Below, one piece after another: positions 16,839 through 24,491 of a stretch of 40,126 nt of DNA. This DNA comes from Pseudomonadota bacterium (GTDB taxonomy: Bacteria; Pseudomonadota; Alphaproteobacteria; Rhizobiales; Pleomorphomonadaceae). The notes below the pieces were generated by a model. That model had not been told where the DNA came from. It saw nothing but the letters and a program-made list of their open reading frames with translations, and made no database searches. Positions within the stretch are counted from its first letter, which is position 1, and every line of letters begins with the position of its first letter. The stretch covers positions 1-40,126 of the forward strand of contig JAGSYV010000046.1 in the NCBI GenBank assembly GCA_018262505.1, in the 5' to 3' direction. A program made the position numbers and the translations under genes.

Positions 16839-17774
16839 ATGTCCACACTGACAATCCTTCCGAAGCGGCGTCGCCGTTCCATCATCGCCCGTGTCGGCTG
16901 GCCGCGCTTCCTGCAGGAAATCGGCATGCTGGCGCCGGCGGTCGTGTTGATGACCGTTTTTCTGATCACGCCCTTCCTGCTGTCGTTCTGGACGGCCATG
17001 ACCAACCAGCCGTTGGTGCCCCGGCCGACGCCGGTGCGCTTCGTCGGCCTCAACAATTTCCTGCGCATCCTGAGCGACGATCTGTTCTGGACGTCGCTCT
17101 GGAACGTCACGCGCTTCACCCTCTGGGTGTTGCCGGTGCAATGCGGACTGGCCTTCCTGACGGCGCTGATCCTCAACCAGAAACTACCGTTCCGGAACCT
17201 GTTCCGCGGCATGTTCTTCCTGCCGGCCATTACGTCGATGGTGGTCGTCTGCGTCATCTGGGGCACGCTGTTCCAGTACCCGACCGGTCCGCTCAACCAG
17301 ATTCTGGCATCGCTGTCGGGCGGATACATCCAGCCGATCGACTGGCTGGGCGATCCGAACTGGGCGATGTTTTCGATCGTGCTGCTTTCGGCCTGGCAGG
17401 CCTACGGCTTCCAGATGATCATCTACCTCGCCGGCATGCAGGGCATCCCCGACGAACTCTACGACGCGGCACGCATCGACGGCGCCGGCCGTTGGGGCCG
17501 CTTCTGGCACGTCACCATGCCGGGCCTGAGGCCGACCCATGTGTTCGTGCTGGTCATCACCACCATCCAGGCCTTCAAGCTTTACACGCAGGTGGCAATC
17601 CTGACGCAGGGCGGGCCGAAATCGTCGACCGAGACCGTCGTCCACTACATGGTGCGCGCCGGCTTCGAGGAGCAGAAGCTCGGCTACGCTTCGGCGGTGT
17701 CGGTGATCCTGTTCCTGATCGTCCTGGTCATCGCGCTGATCCAGCGCAGGCTCATGAGGCGCTTCGATGTCTGA
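16839..17774 (+). CDS. Carbohydrate ABC transporter permease (MalF/UgpA family)
   Basis: Inner-membrane permease of the fructoside CUT1 importer, 311 residues, with a basic N-terminus (KRRRRS), a first membrane segment near residues 29-49 and five more. The EAA loop is YDAARIDGAGRWGRFWHVTM. ATG 16839 has GAGGGG just upstream; earlier in-frame starts would fall in the hairpin region. It overlaps the next permease gene by eight bases. It looks intact, unlike its partner. Confidence 0.88.
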   Translation: MSTLTILPKRRRRSIIARVGWPRFLQEIGMLAPAVVLMTVFLITPFLLSFWTAMTNQPLVPRPTPVRFVGLNNFLRILSDDLFWTSLWNVTRFTLWVLPVQCGLAFLTALILNQKLPFRNLFRGMFFLPAITSMVVVCVIWGTLFQYPTGPLNQILASLSGGYIQPIDWLGDPNWAMFSIVLLSAWQAYGFQMIIYLAGMQGIPDELYDAARIDGAGRWGRFWHVTMPGLRPTHVFVLVITTIQAFKLYTQVAILTQGGPKSSTETVVHYMVRAGFEEQKLGYASAVSVILFLIVLVIALIQRRLMRRFDV

Positions 17775-18559
17775 TCTCGCCCTTTCTCCCCGCAAGCCGG
17801 CAGCGCCTCTCAATGGCTACCGCATCGTCCAGTCGATCTCGGTGTTCATCATCGCGCTGGTGGTGATCTCGCCGCTGTTCATGCTGTTCATCGCCTCGCT
17901 GAAGGACGAACTTCGCCGGCGAACTCGCCTTCGGCCGCTATCTCGGCAATTCGCTGTTGATCCTGTTCTCGACCGTCAGCCTCGGCCTGATCATCAACTC
18001 GATGGCCGGCTTCATTCTCGCCTGGGGCAGCCTGCCGGGACGGGCGCTGATCCTGTCGCTGATCATCGCGCTCTACGTGATCCCGCAGGAGAGCATCATC
18101 ATGCCGCTGCTGATCATCGTGTCGCGTGCCGGGCTCTCCGACACCTTCACCGCCCAGATCCTGCCCTTCGTGGCGAGCCCCCTCTACACCTTCCTGTTCT
18201 ACCAATTCTTTGCGCAGTTACCGAAGGAGCTCTACGAGGCGGCTTCCATCGACGGCGCCTCGATCTTCCGCACCTGGTGGTCGATCTTCATGCCGCTCAG
18301 CCTGCCGGCGCTCGCCACCGTCTCCATCCTGATGGGGATCGAGGCCTGGAACCAGTATCTTTGGCCGATCCTGATCACCCAGACCGACTATGCCCGGCCG
18401 ATCTCGGTGGCAATCGCCACATTCTTCGGCCAGGACAGCATCTTCTGGGACCGGGCCATGGCCGCCTCGGTGCTGATGATGATCCCCATTCTCGTGTTCT
18501 ATCTCGCCTTCCAACGCTGGTTCATCAGCTCCTTTGTTGGCTCAGCGGTGAAAGGTTGA
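17767..18559 (+). pseudogene. Carbohydrate ABC transporter permease (MalG family), frame-broken by a deletion
   Basis: The first 48 codons encode a normal start with a membrane segment ending in FIASLKDE (to 17910). The homologous sequence then resumes in another frame as FAGELAFGRYLGNSLL and runs to the TGA at 18557-18559, including the EAA loop YEAASIDGASIFRTWWSIFM. Compared with the related permease at 8877-9719, about 24 residues are missing at the junction; the frame change requires a loss of 3n+2 bases, so roughly 70-80. A functional protein cannot be made from this sequence without frameshifting. A real mutation and an assembly error are both possible. Confidence 0.8.
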
Positions 18560-18561
18560 CC

Positions 18562-20262
18562 ATGTCCCAGGCACTTTCTTCGGCCGATCAGTCGGGCTGG
18601 GAAGCGATATCCTTTGCCCCGGTGGCCGCAGGCCACACCATCGAACTCTTCCTGATGGCCAAGGGGACGGAACCGGCAAACGTCGCGCTGACCGGAGCGG
18701 GCGAAGTGATCACCGGACGAACCGACGCCTTCGAACGGCGGCCCCTCGTTGCCGCGGCGCCGGTCGATCGCCTCAGCTACAACCCCGCGACCACCTTGCT
18801 GTCGGCCGTCTACGCCTATGATCCGGCTACTGTGCTCGACACCGGCATTCGGGTGCTGCACGCCGGACCGGCACCAATCCCGCCCGAGCTGGCAGGCGGT
18901 TATCATTTCCGACCGCCCTTCGGCTGGATGAACGACCCCAATGGCTTCGGCCGCTTCGACGGCCGGGTCCACCTCTGCTACCAGCACTATCCGCACCGTC
19001 TCCGCTGGCATGCCATGCACTGGGGCCATGCCGTCTCCGACGATCTCCTGCACTGGCGCCATCTGCCCGTCTTTCTTGAGCCCGGGGATGCGGTCTACGC
19101 GGCGAACGGGGCCGGCGGCATTTTTTCCGGCTCGGCAATCGCTGTGCCGGGAGAGCCTGGCTTTCGTGCTTTCTTCACCGATCATATCGAGGGCCGGAAG
19201 CCGGAAATGGAAGTGCAGTGCACAGTGCGGAGCAGCGACAGCGTCACACTCGACAGCCCGCCGGGGACTGTGCTGGCCGGTCGTCCCGAAGGGCTCGGCC
19301 TCGGTGAGGACAACCGCGATCCCTATGTCTTCCGTGGGCCCGATGGGCGTCTCAAGATGCTGCTCGGTGGCCGCGATACCGAAGGCGGCGTCGTCATGCT
19401 CAATGAGACAGACGATCCGACCGGAGCGTCCGGCTGGCGCTTCGTCGGCCTTGTCCACCGCGAGCGCGAATATGGCCGCACCGTCGGCGAATGTCCGGCC
19501 ATGCTGCCGCTCGACGGCCCGGCGGAAGATCCCAATACCCGTTGGCTGCTGATCGTCGGCCTGCTGATGAGCCGCGATCCGGCGACGCGCCGGCGCAACC
19601 TCACTTTCGGCATCGTCGGCCGCTTCGACGGCCGGGCGTTTACGCCGGAATTCCGGCAGGAACTCGATTTCGGCACCGATGCCTACGGCTTCCAGGCCTT
19701 TGCCGACCGTGACGGCCCAGTCGGCATCGCCTGGCTCGCCAACTGGACGGACATCGTCAGGACCGCCGACTGTCCGACCGCGATGACCCTGCCGCGCCGG
19801 CTGCAGCTCAAAGACGGCGTGCTGCTCACGCCACCGATCGAGGCCGTCACCACACTCCGGCAGACGCTTGTCGACGATCACGAACTGCTCAAGGGCGAGA
19901 CGGTCAGCCTCGATGACGGAGCCGCCGAGATCGTCATCGAGTTCGATCAGACGGGCGTGCCGTTCGAACTCGTGCTGTCGCATCCGGCGCTGAAGCTCGC
20001 CATCACGGGTGGCGCGGATGGCCTCGCCATCCTTCACGAAGCTGCCAGTACCGGACCGGCCTCGCCGCACTATCTCGCCGTCGGCGCGCAGGTGCGCTCC
20101 GTCCGCGTCTTCCTCGACCGGGGATCGATCGAGGTGTTTGCCGATGACGGCCGCTATGCCGGCACCAAGCGGCTCGCCGATCCCGCCCCGATAACTGCCA
20201 TTCGCCTCGCAGCCCCCCAGGAACGCATCGCCAGCGCGCGCGTCTGGCGGCTCGGCCTCTGA
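18562..20262 (+). CDS. Beta-fructosidase, glycoside hydrolase family 32
   Basis: Hydrolyses sucrose or beta-fructan ends to release fructose. The 566-residue protein carries the GH32 catalytic triad: nucleophile Asp125 in WMNDPNG, transition-state stabiliser Asp254 in RDP, and acid/base Glu311 in GECPAM. A beta-sandwich follows, with [17 protein letters not shown] near the C-terminus. About 110 extra residues precede the catalytic domain, longer than simple invertases. There is no signal peptide, so it acts in the cytoplasm on imported sugar. The ATG at 18562 lies two bases after the permease stop. Mak upstream can phosphorylate the released fructose. Invertase and exo-fructanase activities cannot be told apart here. 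Confidence 0.9.
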   Translation: MSQALSSADQSGWEAISFAPVAAGHTIELFLMAKGTEPANVALTGAGEVITGRTDAFERRPLVAAAPVDRLSYNPATTLLSAVYAYDPATVLDTGIRVLHAGPAPIPPELAGGYHFRPPFGWMNDPNGFGRFDGRVHLCYQHYPHRLRWHAMHWGHAVSDDLLHWRHLPVFLEPGDAVYAANGAGGIFSGSAIAVPGEPGFRAFFTDHIEGRKPEMEVQCTVRSSDSVTLDSPPGTVLAGRPEGLGLGEDNRDPYVFRGPDGRLKMLLGGRDTEGGVVMLNETDDPTGASGWRFVGLVHREREYGRTVGECPAMLPLDGPAEDPNTRWLLIVGLLMSRDPATRRRNLTFGIVGRFDGRAFTPEFRQELDFGTDAYGFQAFADRDGPVGIAWLANWTDIVRTADCPTAMTLPRRLQLKDGVLLTPPIEAVTTLRQTLVDDHELLKGETVSLDDGAAEIVIEFDQTGVPFELVLSHPALKLAITGGADGLAILHEAASTGPASPHYLAVGAQVRSVRVFLDRGSIEVFADDGRYAGTKRLADPAPITAIRLAAPQERIASARVWRLGL

Positions 20263-20284
20263 ACACGATCAAGGGAGGAACACC

Positions 20285-21217
20285 ATGGCCAGCGTTTCCA
20301 TCGACAACGTCGCCAAGTTCTACGGCGGTCATCAGGTCGACGCTGCTCAGGATGATCGCCGGCCTCGAGGAAATCTCGGACGGAGACATCCGCATCGGCG
20401 ACCGTCTCGTCAACGACGTGCCGCCGAAGGAGCGGGACATCGCCATGGTGTTCCAGAATTATGCGCTCTATCCGCACATGACCGTGGCGCAGAACATGGG
20501 CTTTGCGCTGAAGCTGAAGGGCGAAAGCCGCGCCGCCATCGACGCCCGTGTCAAGGAGGCGGCGGCCGTTCTGGCACTCGAGCCCTATCTCGATCGGCTG
20601 CCCAAGCAGTTGTCGGGCGGACAGCGCCAGCGTGTGGCCATGGGCCGGGCGATCGTGCGCAGCCCGCAAGTGTTCCTGTTCGACGAGCCGCTTTCCAATC
20701 TCGATGCCAAGCTGCGCGTGCAGATGCGCGCCGAGATCAAGGATCTGCACCAGCGCCTCGGCACCACCACCGTCTACGTCACCCATGATCAGATCGAAGC
20801 GATGACCATGGCCGACAGATCGGCCGGCCGCTCGAACTCTATGATCGGCCGGCCAACCTGTTCGTCGCCACCTTCATCGGCTCGCCGGCCATGAACCTTA
20901 TCAAGGGCAAGACCGGCAGCGGCGGCTTCGTCACCGAGGATGGCGTCGTGTTGCCGCTGCCCGCCGGGGCCGCCAGCGATGCTATCACCTACGGCGTCCG
21001 CCCCGAGCATCTGACGCTCGACGAAGCCGGCTTCCGTGCGGAGGTGGTGGTGGTCGAACCAACCGGCGCCGAAACGCAGGTGCTGGTCCGGTGCGGCGGG
21101 CAGACACTGGTCGCCGTGTTGCGCGAACGGGTCGAACTCAACCCCGGCGACAATATCGGTCTTAAGCCGGACCTCTCGGCTATCCATCTGTTCGGGGAGG
21201 ATGGGCAGCGGCTCTAG
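20285..21217 (+). pseudogene. Sugar ABC transporter ATP-binding protein (MalK/UgpC family), broken by two deletions
   Basis: Three frames must be joined to rebuild the protein. Codons 1-18 end in YGGHQV at about 20338, then sequence resumes with [12 protein letters not shown]. Aligned to the intact ATPase at 12208, some 24 residues are gone (about 74 bases), including the GPSGCGK of Walker A. The middle part keeps [17 protein letters not shown] and VTHDQIEA. A second break at about 20816 joins TMAD to QIGRPLELY, losing about 11 residues (34 bases). The C-terminal regulatory domain is intact. As written it cannot bind ATP normally. GGGAGG upstream of the ATG is well formed. Confidence 0.82.
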
Positions 21218-21229
21218 CCGCGACAACTC

Positions 21230-22132
21230 TCAGGCGGCGGCGCGCGTCTTGCCGCGTCCGCCCGCTCGTCGCTCGGCCCGGAAGGCGGATGGCGTACGGC
21301 CGATCAACCGCAGGAAGTTGCGATTGAAGGTCGACAGCGTCTCGTAGCCGACATCCATGGCGATCGAGGTCACCATGACCTCGGTCTCCGACAGCAACTG
21401 GCAAGCCTTGTAGATCCTGAGATGGTTGATGTACTCGGCACAGGAGCAGCGCAGATGCCGCTCGAAGAGGCGCGAGAAGGCAGGCAAGCCCATGCCTTCC
21501 GTCGCCGCCACTTCGCGACAGGTAAGACCCGGCCGGTTGAAGTTGGCAGCAATGTAGGCCAGCATGCGCTCAAGCCGACGCGGCTGGGCGCATTGATGTT
21601 CCATGCCTTTCAGTGACAGCGATCGACGATTGCCATCTTGCTCCAAGACGCGCATCAGCTTGAAGAACAAGGCTATGCGCTCGAACCCGTCCGCACGGAG
21701 CAACGCTTCCATAAGGCTTGCTGCCTCGGCGGCGGCGGAAGGCGAAAATTCGATGCCCGCTCGTGTCGCGTCCAAGAGCGCGGAAAGGCCGGAACAGTCG
21801 GAAAACTCGGCCATGCAACGCTCGGCGAAGCCGGCACCCATCTGAAGCACCAGGTCACGATCGCGAATGCGCCCCTCTCCGTCGCGGTCGAAGCCGTCCG
21901 ACACCCACATATGCGGCAGGTTGGGACCGGTCATGACGAGGTTGCCCGGGCCAAACTCGCCGGCATAGGTGCCGACATAGAACTGGCCGGAACTGCGGCG
22001 GATCAGATGCAGTTCGTATTCCGGATGGTGGTGCCAACCGGAATAGGCGAAGGGGTAGTCGTGCGAATAGACGCGGAACGTGCGCTCAAGCGGCGCTTCG
22101 ATCACTTCCAAAACGGGCTTTGTCTGACCCAC
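21230..22132 (-). CDS. AraC-family transcriptional regulator
   Basis: Regulator of 300 residues with an N-terminal cupin-type sensor (WHHHPEYELHLI, then FGPGNLVMTGPNLPHMW) and a C-terminal double helix-turn-helix of AraC type (GLPAFSRLFERHLRCS and VTSIAMDVGYETLSTFNRNF, with GRTPSAFR). I place the start at GTG 22132, because GGGAGG lies six bases upstream; a TTG at 22174 lacks a ribosome site. It converges on the broken ATPase gene, with 12 bases between the stops. It probably senses a sugar and controls the adjacent cluster, but the target is not shown. Confidence 0.85.
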   Translation of the reverse strand: MGQTKPVLEVIEAPLERTFRVYSHDYPFAYSGWHHHPEYELHLIRRSSGQFYVGTYAGEFGPGNLVMTGPNLPHMWVSDGFDRDGEGRIRDRDLVLQMGAGFAERCMAEFSDCSGLSALLDATRAGIEFSPSAAAEAASLMEALLRADGFERIALFFKLMRVLEQDGNRRSLSLKGMEHQCAQPRRLERMLAYIAANFNRPGLTCREVAATEGMGLPAFSRLFERHLRCSCAEYINHLRIYKACQLLSETEVMVTSIAMDVGYETLSTFNRNFLRLIGRTPSAFRAERRAGGRGKTRAAA

Positions 22133-22616
22133 CTTCGCCTCCCTTTGGTGGATAGCGGGACCGTTCGTGGCCAACCGACCTTACCAGACATGGTCGGAAA
22201 CACCGAGACTGGTTTTCCCGACCTCAGACGCCGGAAGCCGACCAGACGGCTTCGCGCGTGGCCTTTCCCTCAGAACGACCTGAACTCTGACATCCGCTTC
22301 GCGTCGGCTCGGCGCGGGGTGCCCCGATTTCCCGTCCGGTGTTGGCCAAGAGCATACCCGTTGCCGCCGATCCCAGCAAAGCGTCGACAGCCAGAGTGTA
22401 TGCAGGGTTTTACATCTGGCCTTCTGAACATCACTCCGGCAGGCATTCCATGCCATCTTTGAGTGCGCAGGTGGCTTTCATCATGATATAAGGATCTCTT
22501 TATGTCGCGATTGCGCTGGGCGTCGACATCTCCTATAAGGCGCTTACCGGCGGCCGTTTGCCGCCCCCGTTGGCTTTCAACCAGCATACCCCTCCCTCGC
22601 ACTCGGAGATCCGTCG
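22133..22616. other. Intergenic region between the AraC gene and ahcY
   Basis: This 484-base gap holds the upstream regions of two divergent genes. No gene is supported in 22133-22440. Closer to ahcY there is a near-palindrome (22488-22503) and a short hairpin, GGCGGC (22549-22554) with GCCGCC (22560-22565). I could not fit any known SAH or SAM riboswitch to it. Confidence 0.6.
22488..22503. promoter_or_regulatory. Near-palindrome upstream of ahcY, possible SahR-type operator
   Basis: ATAAGGATCTCTTTAT is an inverted repeat with one mismatch between half-sites (ATAAGGA against ATAAAGA). It lies 114 bases before the ahcY ATG. ArsR-type SahR repressors control ahcY and methionine-cycle genes in many proteobacteria. 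Assignment to SahR is inference from position and symmetry. Confidence 0.4.
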
Positions 22617-24014
22617 ATGGTCGCCAAGGAATATATCGTCAAGGACATCTCGCTCGCCGACTGGGGCCGCACCGAACTCGACATGGCCGAGATCGAGATG
22701 CCCGGCCTGATGTCGGTGCGCGCCGAATACGCCGCCGCCCAGCCGCTCAAGGGCGCCCGCATCGCCGGCTCGCTGCACATGACCATCCAGACCGCCGTAC
22801 TGATCGAGACGCTGAAGGCGCTCGGCGCCGACGTCCGCTGGGCCTCCTGCAATATTTTCTCGACGCAGGACCACGCCGCCGCCGCCATCGCCGCCGCCGG
22901 AACCCCGGTGTTCGCGGTGAAAGGCGAGACCCTGAAGGAATACTGGACCTACACCGACCGTATCCTCGACTGGGGCAATGGCCAGACCGCCAACATGATC
23001 CTCGACGATGGCGGCGACGCCACACTCCTGGTGACGCTGGGCTCCAAGGCCGAGAGCGATCCGTCCGTTCTCGCCGATCCGAAGTCCGAGGAAGAGGAAG
23101 AACTCTTCGCGACCATCAAAGCGCGCCTTGCCAAAGATCCGACCTTCTATTCGCGCGCCAAGGCAAGCATCCGTGGCGTGTCCGAAGAGACGACGACCGG
23201 CGTCATGCGCCTCTACCAGATGGAAGCGCGCGGTGAGCTGCCCTGGCCGGCCTTCAACGTCAACGACAGCGTCACCAAGTCGAAGTTCGACAACAAGTAC
23301 GGCTGCCGCGAGAGCCTAGTCGACGCCATCCGTCGTGGCACCGACGTGATGATGGCCGGCAAGGTCGCCATCGTCTGCGGTTATGGCGACGTCGGCAAGG
23401 GTTCGGCCCAGTCGCTGCACGGCGCCGGTGCTCGCGTGCTAGTCACCGAAGTCGACCCGATCTGCGCTCTGCAGGCCGCCATGGACGGCTTCGAGGTGGT
23501 CACGCTGGAGGACGATATCCATCGCGCCGACATCATCGTTACCTGCACCGGTAACCTTCACGTCGTCACCGTCGATGACATGCGCAAGCTGAAGAACATG
23601 GCCATCGTCTGCAACATTGGCCATTTCGACAATGAGATCGACGTCGCCGGTCTTCGGAACTTCAAGTGGAAGAACGTCAAGCCGCAGGTCGACCTCGTCG
23701 AATTCCCCGACGGCAAGAAGATCGTCCTGCTGTCCGAAGGTCGCCTCGTCAACCTCGGCAACGCCACCGGACATCCGAGCTTCGTGATGAGTGCCTCCTT
23801 CTCCAACCAGACGCTGGCCCAGATCGAACTTTGGACCCGTGGCGACAAGTATGAGAAGAAGGTGAATGTGCTGCCCAAGCACCTCGACGAGAAGGTGGCC
23901 CAACTGCATCTCGCCAAGCTTGGCGCCAAGCTTTCCAAGCTGACGCCGGAGCAGGCCGACTATATCGGCGTCAAGTCGACCGGTCCGTTCAAGTCGGCGA
24001 TGTACCGCTACTGA
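22617..24014 (+). CDS. ahcY: S-adenosylhomocysteine hydrolase (adenosylhomocysteinase)
   Basis: Cytoplasmic NAD-dependent enzyme that splits S-adenosylhomocysteine into adenosine and homocysteine, removing the inhibitor of methyltransferases. The 465-residue protein has the long bacterial form. Key features are [20 protein letters not shown], the NAD-binding [10 protein letters not shown] near residue 258, [10 protein letters not shown], and the C-terminal Lys-Tyr tail (SAMYRY) that closes the neighbouring NAD site. GGAG lies nine bases before the ATG. It is a single-gene unit with its own terminator. Confidence 0.97.
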   Translation: MVAKEYIVKDISLADWGRTELDMAEIEMPGLMSVRAEYAAAQPLKGARIAGSLHMTIQTAVLIETLKALGADVRWASCNIFSTQDHAAAAIAAAGTPVFAVKGETLKEYWTYTDRILDWGNGQTANMILDDGGDATLLVTLGSKAESDPSVLADPKSEEEEELFATIKARLAKDPTFYSRAKASIRGVSEETTTGVMRLYQMEARGELPWPAFNVNDSVTKSKFDNKYGCRESLVDAIRRGTDVMMAGKVAIVCGYGDVGKGSAQSLHGAGARVLVTEVDPICALQAAMDGFEVVTLEDDIHRADIIVTCTGNLHVVTVDDMRKLKNMAIVCNIGHFDNEIDVAGLRNFKWKNVKPQVDLVEFPDGKKIVLLSEGRLVNLGNATGHPSFVMSASFSNQTLAQIELWTRGDKYEKKVNVLPKHLDEKVAQLHLAKLGAKLSKLTPEQADYIGVKSTGPFKSAMYRY

Positions 24015-24055
24015 CCTGCCCATGCTCGGGCGAAAAAGCCGCCTGGGATGAATTC

Positions 24056-24095
24056 AAACCCGCCCGTGCGCTCAGATGAGTGCGGGCGGGTTTTT
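24056..24095 (+). terminator. Intrinsic terminator of ahcY
   Basis: An 11-bp perfect stem, AAACCCGCCCG (24056-24066) with CGGGCGGGTTT (24083-24093), encloses a 16-nt loop with its own small stem (CTC/GAG) and ends in five T. It lies 42 bases after the ahcY stop. Confidence 0.92.
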
Positions 24096-24110
24096 CTTGC
24101 CGGCAAAGCC

Positions 24111-24119
24111 TTATCCACA
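24111..24119 (+). promoter_or_regulatory. Single DnaA-box-like sequence
   Basis: TTATCCACA is a perfect match to the bacterial DnaA-box consensus. Only one copy is seen and there is no AT-rich unwinding region next to it, so it is not evidence for an origin. Confidence 0.25.
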
Positions 24120-24288
24120 GCTGTTCCACACATGCGGATTTTTCCGGGGGACATTGCCGCCCTGCGCGAGGGATCGAGAAAGGGAAGGCGGCCGAACCGC
24201 ATAAGACGAGTCCGGTCAACCCTCTGGCCACCCCCCGCCGTTAATTATCGACTCTTCCCCCATGGCAAGCCGGCCGCACGGGATCACT

Positions 24289-24303
24289 GAACGTTCCGTG
24301 AAC
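24289..24303. promoter_or_regulatory. LexA-box-like direct repeat upstream of divL
   Basis: GAAC, seven bases, GAAC. This direct repeat (GTTC-N7-GTTC on the other strand) is the form used by alphaproteobacterial LexA, unlike the palindromic E. coli SOS box. It lies 189 bases before the divL ATG, in the only gap where a divL promoter could be. The pattern has eight fixed bases and could occur by chance. Confidence 0.35.
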
Positions 24304-24342
24304 ATCGGGGCCGGTTGGACTCGCTTGTCACCGATGGGCCAA

Positions 24343-24365
24343 TCGAGGCTTCCTCGACTCTTTTT
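24343..24365 (+). terminator. Weak terminator- or attenuator-like hairpin before divL
   Basis: TCGAGG (24343-24348) pairs with CCTCGA (24352-24357) around a 3-nt loop, followed by CTC and five T. The stem is short. Because it lies between the LexA-like site and divL, it could attenuate divL transcription or be incidental. The rest of 24096-24491 shows no gene. Confidence 0.3.
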
Positions 24366-24491
24366 GCACCCCCTGAAAGGCGGTATTTTGGGGTGATTCG
24401 GATCGGCGGTGGGGCACGCGCCGGTCCGGGACGGGGCCTCTCCTCGATGAGCGGAACCGTTTTCCGAGTGCGGCCGAAAGGGGATAAATAC

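Noticed and set aside
17767-20262. A single continuous frame that would fuse a permease start to the GH32 enzyme
   Set aside because: After codon 48 the translation loses permease character until the GH32 start at 18562, and the true permease continues in another frame. It is an effect of the deletion, not a fusion protein.
22450-22616. A SAH or SAM riboswitch before ahcY
   Set aside because: The leader has only short hairpins, and I could not find the conserved core of any SAH or SAM class.
24096-24300. A replication origin, prompted by the perfect TTATCCACA
   Set aside because: There is only one DnaA box, no cluster, no AT-rich unwinding element, and no dnaA, hemE, gidA or parAB neighbour.
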